Assembly: GCF_905171765.1 (NCBI RefSeq)
Contig: NC_053390.1
Span: 509,995,565-510,059,564, forward strand
Direction: 5' to 3'
Origin: Bufo bufo
Taxonomy: Eukaryota; Chordata; Amphibia; Anura; Bufonidae
Length of the DNA stretch: 64,000 bases
The notes under the pieces were generated by a model that was not told the origin of the DNA, did not search any database, and worked only from the letters and a program-made list of their open reading frames with translations. Position numbers and translations under genes: made by a program. Shown here piece after piece: positions 45,062 through 56,957 of the stretch (positions are counted from its first letter, which is position 1; each line of letters opens with the position of its first letter).

Positions 45062-45940
45062 GGCTACTTTCACACTTGCGTTCGGGGTTCCGCTTGTGAG
45101 TTCCATTTGAAGGCTCTCACAAGCGGCCCCGAACGGATCCGTACTGCCCCAATGCATTCTGAGTGGATGCGGATCCGCTCAGAATGCATCAGTTTGGCAC
45201 AGTTTGGCCTCCGTTCCGCTCAGCAGGCGGACACCCGAACGCAGCTTGCAGCGTTTTCGTGTCTTCCTGGCCGTGCGGAGCCGAACAAATCCGTCCAGAC
45301 TTACAATGCAAGTCAATGGGGACAGATCCGTTTGACGTTGACACAATATGGTGCAATTTCAAACGGATCCGTCCCCAATTGACTTTCAATGTAAAGTCAG
45401 GAGTCCCTATTAATATACCATCGGATCGGAGTTTTCTCCAATCCGATGGTATATTTTAACTTGAAGCGTCCCCAAAACGCCTCTATGTTAGAATATACCA
45501 TCGGATTTGAGTTTGATCGTGAAACTCTGATCCGACAGTATATTCCAACACAGAGGCGTTCCCATGGTGATGGGGACGCTTCAAGTTAGAATATACTAAA
45601 AGAACTGTGTACATATCTTCCCCCCCCCCTGCCCCCTAGTTAAAATCACGTTCCGAATCCCCCATCATTGGTGGCCAGTGCGGCCTCACATCTCTCCCCC
45701 CCCCCCCCTCCCCTAGTTAAAATCACGTTCCGAATCCCCCATCATTGGTGGCCAGTGCGGCCTCACATCTTATCCCCCCCCCCCCCCCCCCCCCCCTTCC
45801 TAGTTAAAATCACGTTCCCCCATCATTGGTGGCAGTGGAGAGTTCCGATCAGAGTCCCAGTTTAATCGCTGGGGCTCCGATCGGTAACCATGGCAACCGG
45901 GGGGGGGGGAGATGCTCCGAACGCAAGTGTGAAAGTAGCC
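45062..45940. mobile_element. Harbinger-like MITE, family A copy 6, expanded to 879 bp
   Basis: Standard ends with TAA both sides (45059-45061, 45941-45943). After about 45400 the family A text is replaced by nested foldbacks (CCATCGGATCGGAGTTTT and ATATACCATCGGATTTGAG) and three tandem copies of a segment opening TAGTTAAAATCACGTTCC (about 45638, 45715, 45802), separated by long C runs. Confidence 0.8.
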
Positions 45941-45943
45941 TAA

Positions 45944-46263
45944 GAATCTGAACTGTTAATGTATCAATATTAATTCGTGCTTGCAGTATTTCTCTCTTGA
46001 GCAAGGCAAAGTAGAGAGAACCTTTACAGACATGTATTTTTAAATGGATGAATGTGAATAGATGTGCATGGATCCTTTATGGCGGCACATCAAGTCCTTT
46101 TGAATCGGTGATAGCAGACTCCTAGTGTGCCATAGTAGGGTGCTTTTACTAGAATATGGCATGACATTGAATGCACACAAGTTCAGAATGAGCCCGGAGT
46201 ATTGGACTTGTGAGCTTATACGGCCTTAGTCTTTGCTATACCTGTTCTGCATTTAGTATCAAC
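45944..46263. other. unassigned intron
   Basis: Nothing recognised. Confidence 0.5.
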
Positions 46264-46715
46264 TTAAAGAGGACCTTTCACCTCTCCTAAAATGCCTATT
46301 TTAATAGCTCCATGCATTCCTCGTGTCATACCAATTCTGGGGCATCTATTCTTATGTCTGTATGTTGTACCTTTCCTGTATTATTTCTAGTAGAAGTTAT
46401 GACTGAATTGCTAGCAGTCTGCAGTAAGGGCACAGAGGGGAGGTAACCAGTTGGGGCGTGTACCTGCGCAGACTGAAAATGGTGGCACTGATTGGATAGA
46501 GTGAATCTGTGCAGGGACACACCCCCAACTGGTTACCACCCCTCTGTGCCCTTACTGCAGACTAATAGAAATTCATTCATCACTTCTAGTAGAAATAATG
46601 CAGGAATGGTACAACATAGAATCATAAGAATAGATTCTCCAGAATTGTTATTACATGGGGGATGCATGGAGCTATTAAACCAGGCATGTCAGGAGAGGTG
46701 ACAGGTCCTCTTTAA
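46264..46715. mobile_element. T2-type MITE, 452 bp
   Basis: TTAAAGAGGACCTTTCACCT left, AGGTGACAGGTCCTCTTTAA right. Inner arms GTAACCAGTTGGGGCGTGTA and CACACCCCCAACTGGTTACC. Same subfamily as the decayed copy at 44110. Confidence 0.87.
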
Positions 46716-47461
46716 CATAATACATCCAAAAGCTGCCGTATGAGAATCCCTAGAGAGACGGGGCGATTTATCTAAACCGGTATAAAGGAAACTGGTTACT
46801 CAGATCAGCTAAGCCAGTTTTCCTTTGCACCAGTTTTGATAAGTCTCCCCCACAATGTGTCGTACAGCAGATCTTCATATCTTAATATGAAATGAGAGGT
46901 GAATTATTCCCCAATTCCACTTATCCATCTCAACCCTCACATGGATGAAGATTCTGCCGTTGGTGTGGGTGTGATGGCTTATTTCATGCCTGCATATGTA
47001 GAAGAATGAGTCCCTCTGAATACAATCTCTCTCCAGTTCCTTCGGTGAGCTCTGCTTTTTCACTGCCTAACAGAAAGTTTTTCAGAGGCGATGCTTGGTT
47101 TCAGCCCGGTGTACCAAGTAGACAATTTATTCTCTGGCTTCTTACTCGCCTAGATGACATGGGCATTGCTCATCCTTGGCACTGCAGTTACAAAATCGAA
47201 ATTGTTTTCAGAGGAGCATAATTTACCATTGATCACCCTCTTACATTTTGCTTGGCGCATTGTATCTCTGAGCTAGACGTTTGATAAATGACTGAAGGAC
47301 TCCATCAGTGTGAGCTGTGGAAAGACTGCCCTAGGAATATATAACCGAGATAGAGCCGATGTCCTAAAATGCTGCACGATCTAAGTGCGCCTTTAGACAC
47401 TTTACCTAGATGTTGACTTGTTTTTCTTTGTGTCTAATATGAGTTCTGCTCCCTCTTACAG
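46716..47461. other. intron before exon 47462
   Basis: 46765-46850 carries a short foldback (ACCGGTATAAAGGAAACTGG / CCAGTTTTCCTTTGCACCAG). An open frame at 47006-47221 has no recognisable domain. No gene. Confidence 0.5.
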
Positions 47462-47553
47462 CACTGTGCAGTGGCCTCTCTCCATCCAAAAAGGAAGCAG
47501 ATAACAGAGTTGTTGCTCAGGAAGGGAGCCAGCGTCAATGAGAAGAACAAAGA
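47462..47553 (+). CDS. TNKS: TNKS exon: ARC3 ([20 protein letters not shown])
   Basis: A 92-base exon between CTCCCTCTTACAG and GTATGT. It reads [20 protein letters not shown], then [10 protein letters not shown] plus two bases of an acidic codon. [13 protein letters not shown] is the unusual ARC3 repeat with a basic insertion between the ankyrin helices. A 719-base near-perfect palindrome begins 103 bases after the donor. Isoleucine in KQITELL and serine in GASVN are conservative differences from human as I remember it. Confidence 0.95.
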
Positions 47554-47655
47554 GTATGTGTTCTGTTTGTGTCCTTGCAATTTATAGGACGGCAAAATGC
47601 TCCTTCAGAAGGTTGTCAAGCCTGGTGAAACAGTAGTTACTTGTCGGTGTGAATG

Positions 47656-48374
47656 TTAAAGGGACACTGACAGGGCCAATAAGCATATTGAGGTATATAT
47701 ATGGCAGTACAGGTCTTATAATGGGTATTACAATCATCTAAGTATCCCCCCTGTCCACATTATACATACAGTAAACGTAAGTTTTATAACCTGCTCCAAC
47801 GGTCTTCAATCTGCCCAAGGGGCGGCGTTTGACCTCTCTTGCGCCCAGCCAGCCTCCCCCAACTGCCGCTTTGAAGCGCCGCCCAGCTCATGAATATTCA
47901 GTTTGCTGGGCGGCTTCTGCGGTCCCCGCTCTGAAGCGCTGCGCTTAACAGTGCCCTGCGCATGCGCCGGATCTTGTGAAGTCGGGGACAGTAAGCGCCG
48001 CCCAGCGAAGTGAATATTGATGAGCTGGGCGGCGCTTACTGTACCGGACTTCACAAGATCCGGCGCATGCGCCGGGCACTGTTAAGCGCAGCGCTTCAGA
48101 GCGGGGACCGCAGAAGCCGCCCAGCAAACTGAATATTCATGAGCTGGGCGGCGCTTCAAAGCGGCAGTTGGGGGAGGCTGGCTGGGCGCAAGAGAGGTCA
48201 AACGCCGCCCCTTGGGCAGATTGAAGACCGTTGGAGCAGGTTATAAAACTTACGTTTACTGTATGTATAATGTGGACAGGGGGGATACTTAGATGATTGT
48301 AATACCCATTATAAGACCTGTACTGCCATATATATACCTCAATATGCTTATTGGCCCTGTCAGTGTCCCTTTAA
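47656..48374. mobile_element. T2-type MITE, 719-bp near-perfect palindrome
   Basis: TTAAAGGGACACTGACAGGG and its complement at the ends; arms of about 350 bases mirror almost base for base (GCCAATAAGCATATTGAGG, ACGGTCTTCAATCTGCCC). The centre near 48010 is GCGCCGCCCAGCGAAGTGAA. GC-rich arms include CGGCGCATGCGCCGG. Confidence 0.93.
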
Positions 48375-49135
48375 GGCTTTTCATCTAAATGAATAATTAA
48401 TTACAGATATATTTTTATTTTCCAATTGTAATTTTAGTTGGGGGGTAGTAGCCATCTTGCCTGAGCAGCATTTAGAGAGATGCCTTACATCAGCTACATG
48501 GGCCTTAGGAGATGACTCATTGACTTTTATGAGAGAGTCTTCTAGGCATGATCCGTGACCTGTGCGGAGGTCATTGTGCATAGAGGGGGAGGACATGAGC
48601 ATGTTGTGAATAGTGGTTCACATCACCACTATCTATTTCCATCATTCGTCTCCATTCTAGTGCCAGATTCGGTACATAGCTGACCCCAACGGCACTGAAT
48701 GGAACTCATTGACTAGAATGGGTTTCCATTTCGGAGTCTGGAATTTATCCAGCGTGCAGGATTTTTTTCTGGTGTCTTAAACAGAATCTGCAAGTGAAGC
48801 CCTGAACGGTGCCTCCGACACAGATGTGAATTTATGATAATGGTAATAATATGGCTGTTGAGAAATGATCTCTATTGAACAGGAAGTGTCACCCCAGTGT
48901 GAGGCTTAGTGGTCAGTGTGAAAACTGCAAGATTTCAAGATACTTTGTGTTTTTAATATGGTGACATGGAAAATGTGAAAACAAAATAACCAAAAACATA
49001 TTTATAAACATAAACTCAATTCAATCAGTGGGTCATTTTCTGATGACCCATTTTACGTTAAGGTTGTGTTCATATCATGTCTTTGTCCCACATTTAACCT
49101 ATACGTTGGGGGGGGGGGGGAAAGGATGCAAGAGC
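48375..49135. repeat. diverged family D repeat
   Basis: Shares GCCATCTTGCCTGAGCAG, CATTGACTTTTATGAGAGAG and TAGGCATGATCCGTGACCTG with 10829-11454. Includes a G12 run near 49110. Ends unclear. Confidence 0.6.
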
Positions 49136-49764
49136 TTAAAGGGTTTCTGTCATGAGAAACATCGTTATGTAGCTGACTGACATTAGTGCTGTGCTAATGT
49201 CAGCAGTACGTAACAGTATGATTTATTACTGCCTGCCTGCCGCCGTTCCCTCAAAATAAAGACTTGTATAATATGCTAATGAGCCTCTAGGTGCTATTGG
49301 GGCGTTGCTGCAGCACCTAGAGGCTCCGTCTTCTCACCCTTTGGCACGCCCATGTACAGTTGATTGACGTCCGAGTTCTCAGTGTCCCATAAATCCCATG
49401 CTTGCACCGTCCCGTTTAGTATTCTGCGCAGTGAGTGAAGGACTCGCTCCTGCTGCCGGCTTTCTCACTGCGCGTGCGCCGAAAACTAAACGGGACAGCG
49501 CAGGATTTACGGGACACTGCGGAGAACTCGGACGTCAATCAACTGTACATGGGTGTGCCAAAGGATGAGAAGACGGAGCCTCTAGGCGCTGCAGCAACGC
49601 CCCACTAGCACCTAGAGGCTCATTAGCATATTATAAGTCTTTATTTTGAGGGAACAGCGGCAGGCAGGGAGATATAAATCATACTGTTACGTACTGCTGA
49701 CATTAGCACATCCCTAATGTCAGTCAGCTACATAACGATTTTTCTCATGACAGAAAACCTTTAA
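49136..49764. mobile_element. T2-type MITE, 629 bp
   Basis: TTAAAGGGTTTCTGTCATGA left; TCATGACAGAAAACCTTTAA right. Arms CATCGTTATGTAGCTGACTG and GCCTCTAGGTGCT mirror over most of the length; centre near 49450. Confidence 0.9.
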
Positions 49765-49811
49765 TATATTACACTTCCATCCTGCAGAGTCCAGCCAGAA
49801 AGTACAAGTTC

Positions 49812-50119
49812 GGCCTAATGCACACGACCGTTGTGTGTTTTGCCATCCGCAGAACACGGATGGCCTCCGTGTGCGTTCCGCAATTTGCGGAACGGCACGG
49901 ACAGCCATTGTTATAACTGCCTATTCTTGTCCGCAAAACGGACAAGAATAGGACAGGTTATATTTTTTTTGCCTACCATGGAACGGAGCAACGGATGCAG
50001 ACAACACACTGAGTGCTGTCCGCATCTTTTGCAGCCCCATTGAAGTGAATGGGTCCGCATCCAAGCCGCAAAAACTGCGGCTCGGATGCGGACCAAAACA
50101 TCGGTCGTGGCATGAGGCC
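49812..50119. mobile_element. Harbinger-like MITE, family C copy 2
   Basis: GGCCTAATGCACACGACCG left, CGGTCGTGGCATGAGGCC right; flanks TTC and TTA. Interior GTCCGCAAAACGGACAAGAA. Confidence 0.65.
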
Positions 50120-50182
50120 TTAAACGGATATGTTTTTACAATTGAACTGTATGGTGATGGATGCTGTCTGGCATCTGCCATA

Positions 50183-50440
50183 GGGCTCATTCAGATGGCC
50201 GTATATGTTTTGTGGTCCGCAAAACACAGATACCGGCCTGTGTGCGTTCCGCAATTTGCAGGTTGCACATGGCCGCCACTCTCATAGAAAATGCCTATTC
50301 TTGTCCGCAATTGCAGACAAGAATAGGACATGCTCCATATTTTTTGCGGGGCCGTAAAAAGGAACAATGGATGCGGAAATGAATGCAAAAATACGGAACG
50401 GGTGCGGAGCAACACATACAGCCATCTGAATGACCCCCTA
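50183..50440. mobile_element. Harbinger-like MITE, family C copy 3
   Basis: GGGCTCATTCAGATGGCCGT left, GCCATCTGAATGACCCCC right. Interior TTTGTGGTCCGCAAAACACA and GACAAGAATAGGACATG. Flanking duplication unclear. A further family A-like half element follows (GGCTCCATTCACATCACTGG, 50441-50580). Confidence 0.6.
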
Positions 50441-50719
50441 GGCTCCATTCACATCACTGGTAACCTGATCCGGCAGGCTGTTCCACCAGATAACAGCCTG
50501 CTGGATTGCACCAGATCCACCATCGCTGGATACTACCGTTCACTGCTTGCACTAAAGGGATCCAGCAAGGATCTGGCATGAATGCTGGGTTTCAGCCAAA
50601 GTAAAACCATTGCAGGTTTTTTGGAAAATAGTTTTTTAATGAGGATTTGAAGGCATCATCTGAAAAAGAAGAAAGAAAAAAATAAAAATACTACTTTTGA
50701 CTGTTGAAAATGTAATGTC

Positions 50720-51198
50720 TTAAAGAGGTTGTCTTCACCAAATGGCATTGCGATTGTCCACATTGCCTCCTGGCTGGGTTCATTATTCCTTCGTATTATA
50801 CACAGCTCACATCCAGAGGTTACTACCACCCTGCAATCCAGCAGCAGTGGACGTGCTTGCACACTACAGAAAAAAGTGTCTATGCGCACTCCCAGCAAAC
50901 AGAGAGGTCGGGGCTTTTTCCTACAGTGTGCAAGCACAGCTATCGCTGCTGGATTACAGGGTGGTCATAACCATGGAAACCTTCCTCTGGATCAACTTGC
51001 AGGATAACAGGCCGAAACTGGATGGACAGATGTCTTTTTTGGGCCTTATGTACTATGTTACTATATATAATGCGATAGAAAAATGTTATTATCCATATTG
51101 CTTCCTTTGCTGGCTTGATACAATACATTAGTAAGTGCCTTGTATTAACTTTCTCTATATAATAAATGCTATTTTCTGAAGTGACAAAACCCCTTTAA
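50720..51198. mobile_element. T2-type MITE carrying a LINE-tail fragment
   Basis: TTAAAGAGGTTGTCTTCACC left, GAAGTGACAAAACCCCTTTAA right. Arms ATCCAGCAGCAGTGGACGTG and TATCGCTGCTGGATTACAGG. At about 51010-51075, GGACAGATGTCTTTTTTGGG followed by TATGTACTATGTTACTAT resembles a common frog LINE/SINE 3' tail, inserted in the right arm. Confidence 0.78.
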
Positions 51199-51514
51199 TT
51201 TACCCTTTCTCATTTTACTAAAAAGTAAAAAAATAAAATATATATATATATTTTTTTAAATAACGACATATATAGTTTTTATGCGTTTCATGTGGGACAT
51301 AAAAGCTTGGTATGCTTTGTGTCCATAAACAGCAACAAACAGAGTCAAAATTATGCACTTTTGAACTACGTTTGAGCCAATTATAGTCTATGGGTCCATC
51401 GAGCAATACGTTTCTAGTGCTTACACTTGAAGTACAGCAAAAATGAGATGTGATCAGCCCCTAAGCCATACCCTAAGCCATACCATTTCTTTGCACAGTT
51501 GTGTGACCTCCTGT
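51199..51514. other. unassigned intron
   Basis: A short AT tract at 51237-51250; nothing else recognised. Confidence 0.5.
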
Positions 51515-51517
51515 TTA

Positions 51518-51999
51518 GGGTACTTTTCCACTAGCGTTGTTAGAATCTGGCAGGCTGCTCCGGCAATCCGTATACAAACGGAAAGCTTTTTTTTCCCGGA
51601 TCTGTTAGACCGATCCGGTATCATCCAGAATAACGGATCCAGTATTTTTTATTTTTTTTTCCCAAAGATCAAAAGAGAAAACCCTCTCCCCCTCTATCCC
51701 GGCGCATGCGCAGACCGGAAAACTGGATCTGGCGATGCGGCATTTTCCAGATCTCTGTGGAAATTAAGTGCACTATTGTTCCGGGATTTTGGCCAGAAAA
51801 AATATTGCAGCATGCTGTGGTATTTTGTCCGGTCAAATACCGTACATGGGACGGAGCGGACGACATCCTGATGCATACTGAACGGATTGCTTTCCATTCA
51901 GAATGCATTAGGACAAAACTGAGCGTTTTTTTTTCCGGTATTAAGACCCTTTACTGGATTTCAATACCGGAAAAGAATAATGCTAGTGTGAAAGTATCC
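51518..51999. mobile_element. Harbinger-like MITE, family A copy 7 (GGGTAC subfamily)
   Basis: GGGTACTTTTCCACTAGCG left, CTAGTGTGAAAGTATCC right, TTA at 51515-51517 and 52000-52002. Confidence 0.78.
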
Positions 52000-52008
52000 T
52001 TACAGGTA

Positions 52009-52239
52009 CAGGTGAAACTCGAAAAATTAGAATATCGTGCAAAAGTAAATTTATTTCAGTAATGCAAATTAAAAGGAATTGCATTAATGCAGCTTAAAAT
52101 TAGAATTTTGTGAAAAGGTTCAATATTCTAGGCTCAAAGTGTCACACTCTAGTCAGCTAATTCATCCATATCCCCTAAGCAAAGGGTACCTCAAAATGCG
52201 ATACTTTGCACGATATTCTAATTTTTCGAGTATCCCCTG
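52009..52239. mobile_element. mariner-like MITE, 231 bp
   Basis: CAGGTGAAACTCGAAAAATT and, inverted, AATTTTTCGAGTATCCCCTG, with TA both sides (52007-52008, 52240-52241). Both ends continue AGAATATCGTGCAAA. It ends 99 bases before the exon at 52341. Confidence 0.85.
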
Positions 52240-52340
52240 TATTTATGGGCAATGTCTTCCTTTCCTGTTTTGAAATGGGGAAGAGTGAGAAGTTTGAGAC
52301 TGAGGATTTAAATACTGCATCATTTCTTACTTTGTTGTAG

Positions 52341-52419
52341 TTTCATGACGCCTTTACATGTAGCTGCTGAAAGAGCACACAATGATGTCGTTGAAGTTCT
52401 GCATAAACATGGAGCAAAG
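52341..52419 (+). CDS. TNKS: TNKS exon: ARC3 ([20 protein letters not shown])
   Basis: A 79-base exon after TTTGTTGTAG. Its first base completes the aspartate codon, then [26 protein letters not shown], ending in phase 0. [14 protein letters not shown] is a textbook ankyrin helix pair. The donor reads GTAAAA at 52420, the weakest of the eight, and the following intron is the shortest (1.8 kb). Exon boundaries are fixed by the reading phase on both sides and by exact continuation into MNALDTLGQ of the next exon. Confidence 0.94.
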
Positions 52420-53775
52420 GTAAAATGTCATATTTAAATAGAAAGTCTTCTTTTTTGCATGGAGTTGATATTGTTGCTTTTGTACCAAGCTGTGCGGTCT
52501 ATTCCTCTCTTTCTAAGCTCAGGGTTAGATACAATTAGAATATTAGGTCAGTACATTTATCTGAAAATCCTACAGTACCTCAAAGACATTCGGCTTTTAT
52601 GAAAATTACTTTGCTACTCAGACTCTGATTCATCCCCCGTTCCTGGCAACAGGATGAGTACGGTAATTTAATTGGAGTATCTTGGCCATCTATCTGCAAT
52701 GATATCTCTTTGTGTCGTTTCAATACAAACTGCTTCTGAGGGTTTTAATGCTGAAATGAAAAGTTGATCCCACCCCTTGTAATTAGAAACAAGCAGGAAA
52801 AGGACCGAAGCCATACAGTGTAGGAAGGGGAATTGTGTTTTCTCAGCTTAAATGAGATACATCAATTTCCAAATATGATTGCTTTTTTATGCAAGGGTAA
52901 CTCCTACAGGACCAGGCCAATTTTATTTTATTTTTTTGGTGTTTGTTTTTGCTTTTTTTCTCTTCTCCTTCAAAGACCTATATGTTTTATCTTTACTTTT
53001 CTGCTCAAATGCTCATATGAGGCTTGATTTTTGGGGGACAAATTGTTTCTTTTAATAGCATCGTTCAGTTTACCATATCTTGTATTACAAAACAGGAAAA
53101 AAAAATGTGTGGGGTGAAATATAGCAATTCTGCCAATTAATTTTGGGTTGTGGTATTCATCATACAGGATGCAAATGTTTATATTTAATAGTTTGGGCAT
53201 TTTCAGACGCAGCAATATTTTATATATAAAATTAGGAAAGCGTATGTTTGTTTTAAATTCTAATTTGTTTGATTTTTAAAATTCCTAGAGGATTTCAACA
53301 AATCATTAAATTGCTTATACCATAGACTGCAGTTTCATACTATTGTAGTCTTTGTTATTTTTCCAGGCTTCCTATTAAGCCCTGCTGTAGCTTACTTTGG
53401 CTGGCCTTGAAGCCTTCACAATGCCCCAGACTGCCATAGCCGCCAATTAGCACCTTGCGATTTCACCGAGTAGGTCAAATGGAGCACCCTCCCTCTGACT
53501 AACTTTTCAGAATCTGAAGTCTCTATTGAGTGTGGAATCTGAGGGGTTAAATGACCAGGATCAAAGTTATCTCCAATCCTGGTCATTGCCAGTGGGTGCC
53601 AGCTGTATTACACATGTGGTCATCCGGGTTAGAGATGTACATGACCTATACTCAGGATAAGTCATCAGTATCTAGAACCTGGACAATACCTTTAAGGATG
53701 CTGCGCTTTTTTGTTTTTTTAATTTGTGCGTTCTAAAAGCCGTAAAAGCTATATTTTTCACCTCAGCATTGGCAT
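52420..53775. other. intron with a family F fragment
   Basis: About 52885-53260 carries family F text (AACTCCTACAGGACCAGGCC, GGGCATTTTCAGACGCAGC). The rest is unassigned. Confidence 0.5.
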
Positions 53776-53985
53776 TTAAAGAGGTTCTCCATGATTAGAA
53801 TACATGGCTACTTCTTTCCAAAAATAGCACCACACCTGTCCACAGGTTGCGTCTGGTATTCCAGCTCGGCTCCATTAAAGTGAATCAGGCGAGATGCAAG
53901 ATCACAAAAAACCTGTGGACAGGCGTTGTGCTGTTTTTGGAAGAAAGCAGCCACCTTTTTCTAATCTTGGAGAACCCCATTTTAA
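53776..53985. mobile_element. T2-type MITE, 210 bp
   Basis: TTAAAGAGGTTCTCCATGAT left, CTTGGAGAACCCCATTTTAA right (right end slightly decayed). Arms CACACCTGTCCACAGGTT and AACCTGTGGACAGGCG. Confidence 0.75.
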
Positions 53986-54230
53986 AAATAATTTTATAGT
54001 AAGATCTTTTAGATAAAATAAAATTGAATGTGCCAATTTAAAACTATTGGCACTGATAAATTGCATTAGTTACATTGATCTAAAAAAATATTCACTTCTC
54101 AGCTCTATTACCTTGATTTCTACTGTTGAAAGTCATGCTTTCAGAGAAAAATAAGAGGATGGTATCTTTTCAAAGTACTATGTTACTTAGATTTTTTTTT
54201 TTTTTATAATGTTGTGTTCTTTCCCCTAAG

Positions 54231-54402
54231 ATGAATGCCTTGGACACACTTGGGCAAACAGCCCTGCACAGAGCTGCACTGGGAGGTCACGTGCAGACGT
54301 GTCGTCTTCTGTTGAGCTTTGGCTCTGATGCGTCAATCATCTCTCTGCAAGGTTTTACAGCATCACAGATGGGAAATGAAGCTGTGCAGCAAATTCTAAG
54401 CG
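54231..54402 (+). CDS. TNKS: TNKS exon: end of ARC3 ([20 protein letters not shown])
   Basis: A 172-base exon in phase 0, reading [57 protein letters not shown] plus one base. The acceptor is a CCCCTAAG, an AAG rather than the usual CAG or TAG, behind a long T tract; GTGAGT follows. TALHRAA is the ankyrin turn; the last part is the ARC3-ARC4 linker helix. The differences from remembered human sequence cluster here (ALGGHVQ, SFGSDAS, TASQMG), so this is the fastest-changing exon of the set. The residue choices match TNKS and not TNKS2. Confidence 0.95.
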
Positions 54403-55343
54403 GTGAGTGATTGCATCTTCAAAGCTTTCGTTTTATGGCCAATGTTGATTTCATAATAAGGCACATGGGTAGAGCAATTAAAATGACTTCCACTGAGTGA
54501 CTAAAAGAAAAGAGGATTTTTGTGCACAATAATAAAAAAATATATTAAACACCACAATGTTTATAAACAAAATAGTCTGATAAAATTGCATTTCTACAAA
54601 AGCGAGCCACAAGCAGCTATTGAGATTGTCTAAGTGGCAGGAAAAAAATCCTTGTATGGGGAATAAACATTTTTTAACTTTTAATTTAAAATCCTATTTC
54701 ATTGATTATGTTCTTGGAGAAATATGAAAAATCATTTAGTGGACAACACATTTGGAAGCAGTTGAATGATGCTCGTCTCACAAGGACATACGGGCATCGA
54801 AAAGAAGGCCCAAAAAGTGTCCAAAATAAATTCAGAGTAAAGCTTGTAAAGCCTTTTTTTGCACAAGTTGAGCCAGAATTCTGGCACATTTATGTTAGTA
54901 AATCTCCCTCATTGTGTGTATCCAAAAAATAATTCAAATCAACATTGACTTCCTACTTGGTTTATATGTGATAGCATTGATACGGATGGTACTTTGGATT
55001 TACAAAGGCCACTTTCACATCTACGGCATGCTGATCCAGCAGAAATAACGGCTGTTGGCTGGACCAAAAACTGTTGCATACAATGCTTTTTGCCCGGCGG
55101 AAACCTTGTATCTATGCCGGAAAGAGGCTCGGATGACCACCGGGCCCCAATACAGTCAATTGGGATCTGGTGCTGTTGTTGTTCCAGCACTTTGGGGTTC
55201 CCTGCTAGTCTTTGCTGCTTGGTTCCCCTCAGCATAGGGGAAATGCCAGCTCGCCAGACACATTCTTCACCCGGTGACTTATGAGTGGGCATTTCCTGAT
55301 TGTCGAGAGGGTCTGATTTATTTATTTTACACCATGGGGACCC
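54403..55343. other. intron with a family A-like fragment
   Basis: About 55006-55290 begins GGCCACTTTCACATCTACGG and has A-like interior, but no clear right terminus. No gene. Confidence 0.45.
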
Positions 55344-55756
55344 TTAAAAGGGGATGTCCCATGAAAAATTTAGCACCTGGATCTGAATACTTTTGCATTG
55401 CCTGTAATTAAAAATTTTGGATAGCCACTGAACTATTCACGAAAATGTATCTGTATAGCGCCACCTGCTGTTCTTTTCTTTATTTCTTTGTCCTGCTCAC
55501 TGAGATGGCCGCACATGCTCAGCTTCATTCTTTAACTGCCTCCTGAGCTGTGATAGGGTGAGCATGGACACGCCCCCTGAGCTGCAGCAGAAAAGACACT
55601 CCCCTTGAGCTGCCAGTTTGATATAAATCTAGCAGAGCAATGAATGGGGAGATCTCTGCATCCATGTGAGGTAGAGGGCTGGTTCTAGATTTGTTAGAAA
55701 GAGAGTGTCATTTCTAATTTTCATTTTTTATATTAATCATGGGACAACCCCTTTAA
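55344..55756. mobile_element. T2-type MITE, 413 bp
   Basis: TTAAAAGGGGATGTCCCATG left, CATGGGACAACCCCTTTAA right. Interior is mostly single-copy in appearance, so the foldback is limited to the ends. Confidence 0.72.
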
Positions 55757-56652
55757 AAATTATTTAATCATTGTGGGTTCATTGGAAATTTATACCTCAT
55801 TCTTCAAAAATGTTTGGTGACTATTTAAAATTGTACACTAAACCAAGAAATTATTGCAAATGTATGTGGCACTGCACATTCACCTAGCTCCCGATACAGG
55901 CATTTTTTTCATACATGGTGGTATTAGGGCCAGATCCACGTTTTGGTCACATTATTATGCATTTTTAAATAATCTGTCTTCTGCCAATATAGTTTTGGAT
56001 ACGGATTTGTTATGATTTCAAGATATTGTTATATATTGATAGTTTACACAGGGCACTTTTTTTTTAGACATCTTATTCTTCTCTTGATCCTGTGCACTTT
56101 AAGGTTTCTGCATGGATTTTGCAGTGGATTCAGTGACATCCATTGGAGTGTGTTCCACCTCCCTTAGGCTTTTCAGTGGGAACCCACACTGCCTTTTCTA
56201 CAGCTGCTGATTTAATTTCTGTGTGAAGTTCACAACCACGTTAAGAAGTCAGATCTGCAGCATTCAAACTACACATGCACATCAGATTGTTCCAACATGT
56301 ATTTTCCACCATGTACACATACCGAAAAGCCACAAATAATGCACTAGACCAACAATGAATGAATACAATCATAACTTTATTAGATAAATAGAAAAAAAAA
56401 CACTTAAAACAACATATAAAAGAGGCATAACTAAGATAACATGGTACTACTGCAACAAATAGGTAACAACATGCAATTCAGATAATGAAAGAAAAAATAT
56501 TCCAAAGTGTATTGGACACCCCCATGTACGTTTTGCATGCAAAGCTGTTTCTGGGGGTAAATTATTAGGGTTCATTTATTTATTTATTTATTTATTGTGT
56601 GCATAACCTAATGACGGAAGATCCTTTTTTTGTATCTGGATATGACCTTATT
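55757..56652. other. intron with a TTTA microsatellite
   Basis: (TTTA)n at about 56573-56596. Unassigned otherwise. Confidence 0.5.
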
Positions 56653-56957
56653 CGGGCTCATGCATGCGAACGTGTGCTGGCCAGGCCCGTATTGCTGCCC
56701 GCAAACAGCAGCCGTTTGTGCACCGCATCACGGATGCAGACCCATTCACTTGAATGGGTCCTGCAATCCAGAAGGTTTTCGTAGGGTGCTTCTATGTTCT
56801 ATTTTTTTGCTGTGCAGACAGATCAAGGACCCATCCAAGTTGAATGGGTGTGCATCCGTCTGCGGAAACTGCACGGATGTCACCCGTGCATTGGGGACCG
56901 CAAATTGCGGTCCCCAATGCACGGACTGACCAGCATACGTTCTTGTGCATGATCCCT
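56653..56957. mobile_element. Harbinger-like MITE, family C copy 4
   Basis: CGGGCTCATGCATGCGAACG left, CGTTCTTGTGCATGATCCC right, followed by TTA. GGTCCCCAATGCACGG text forms an inner hairpin (56880-56930). Confidence 0.6.
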
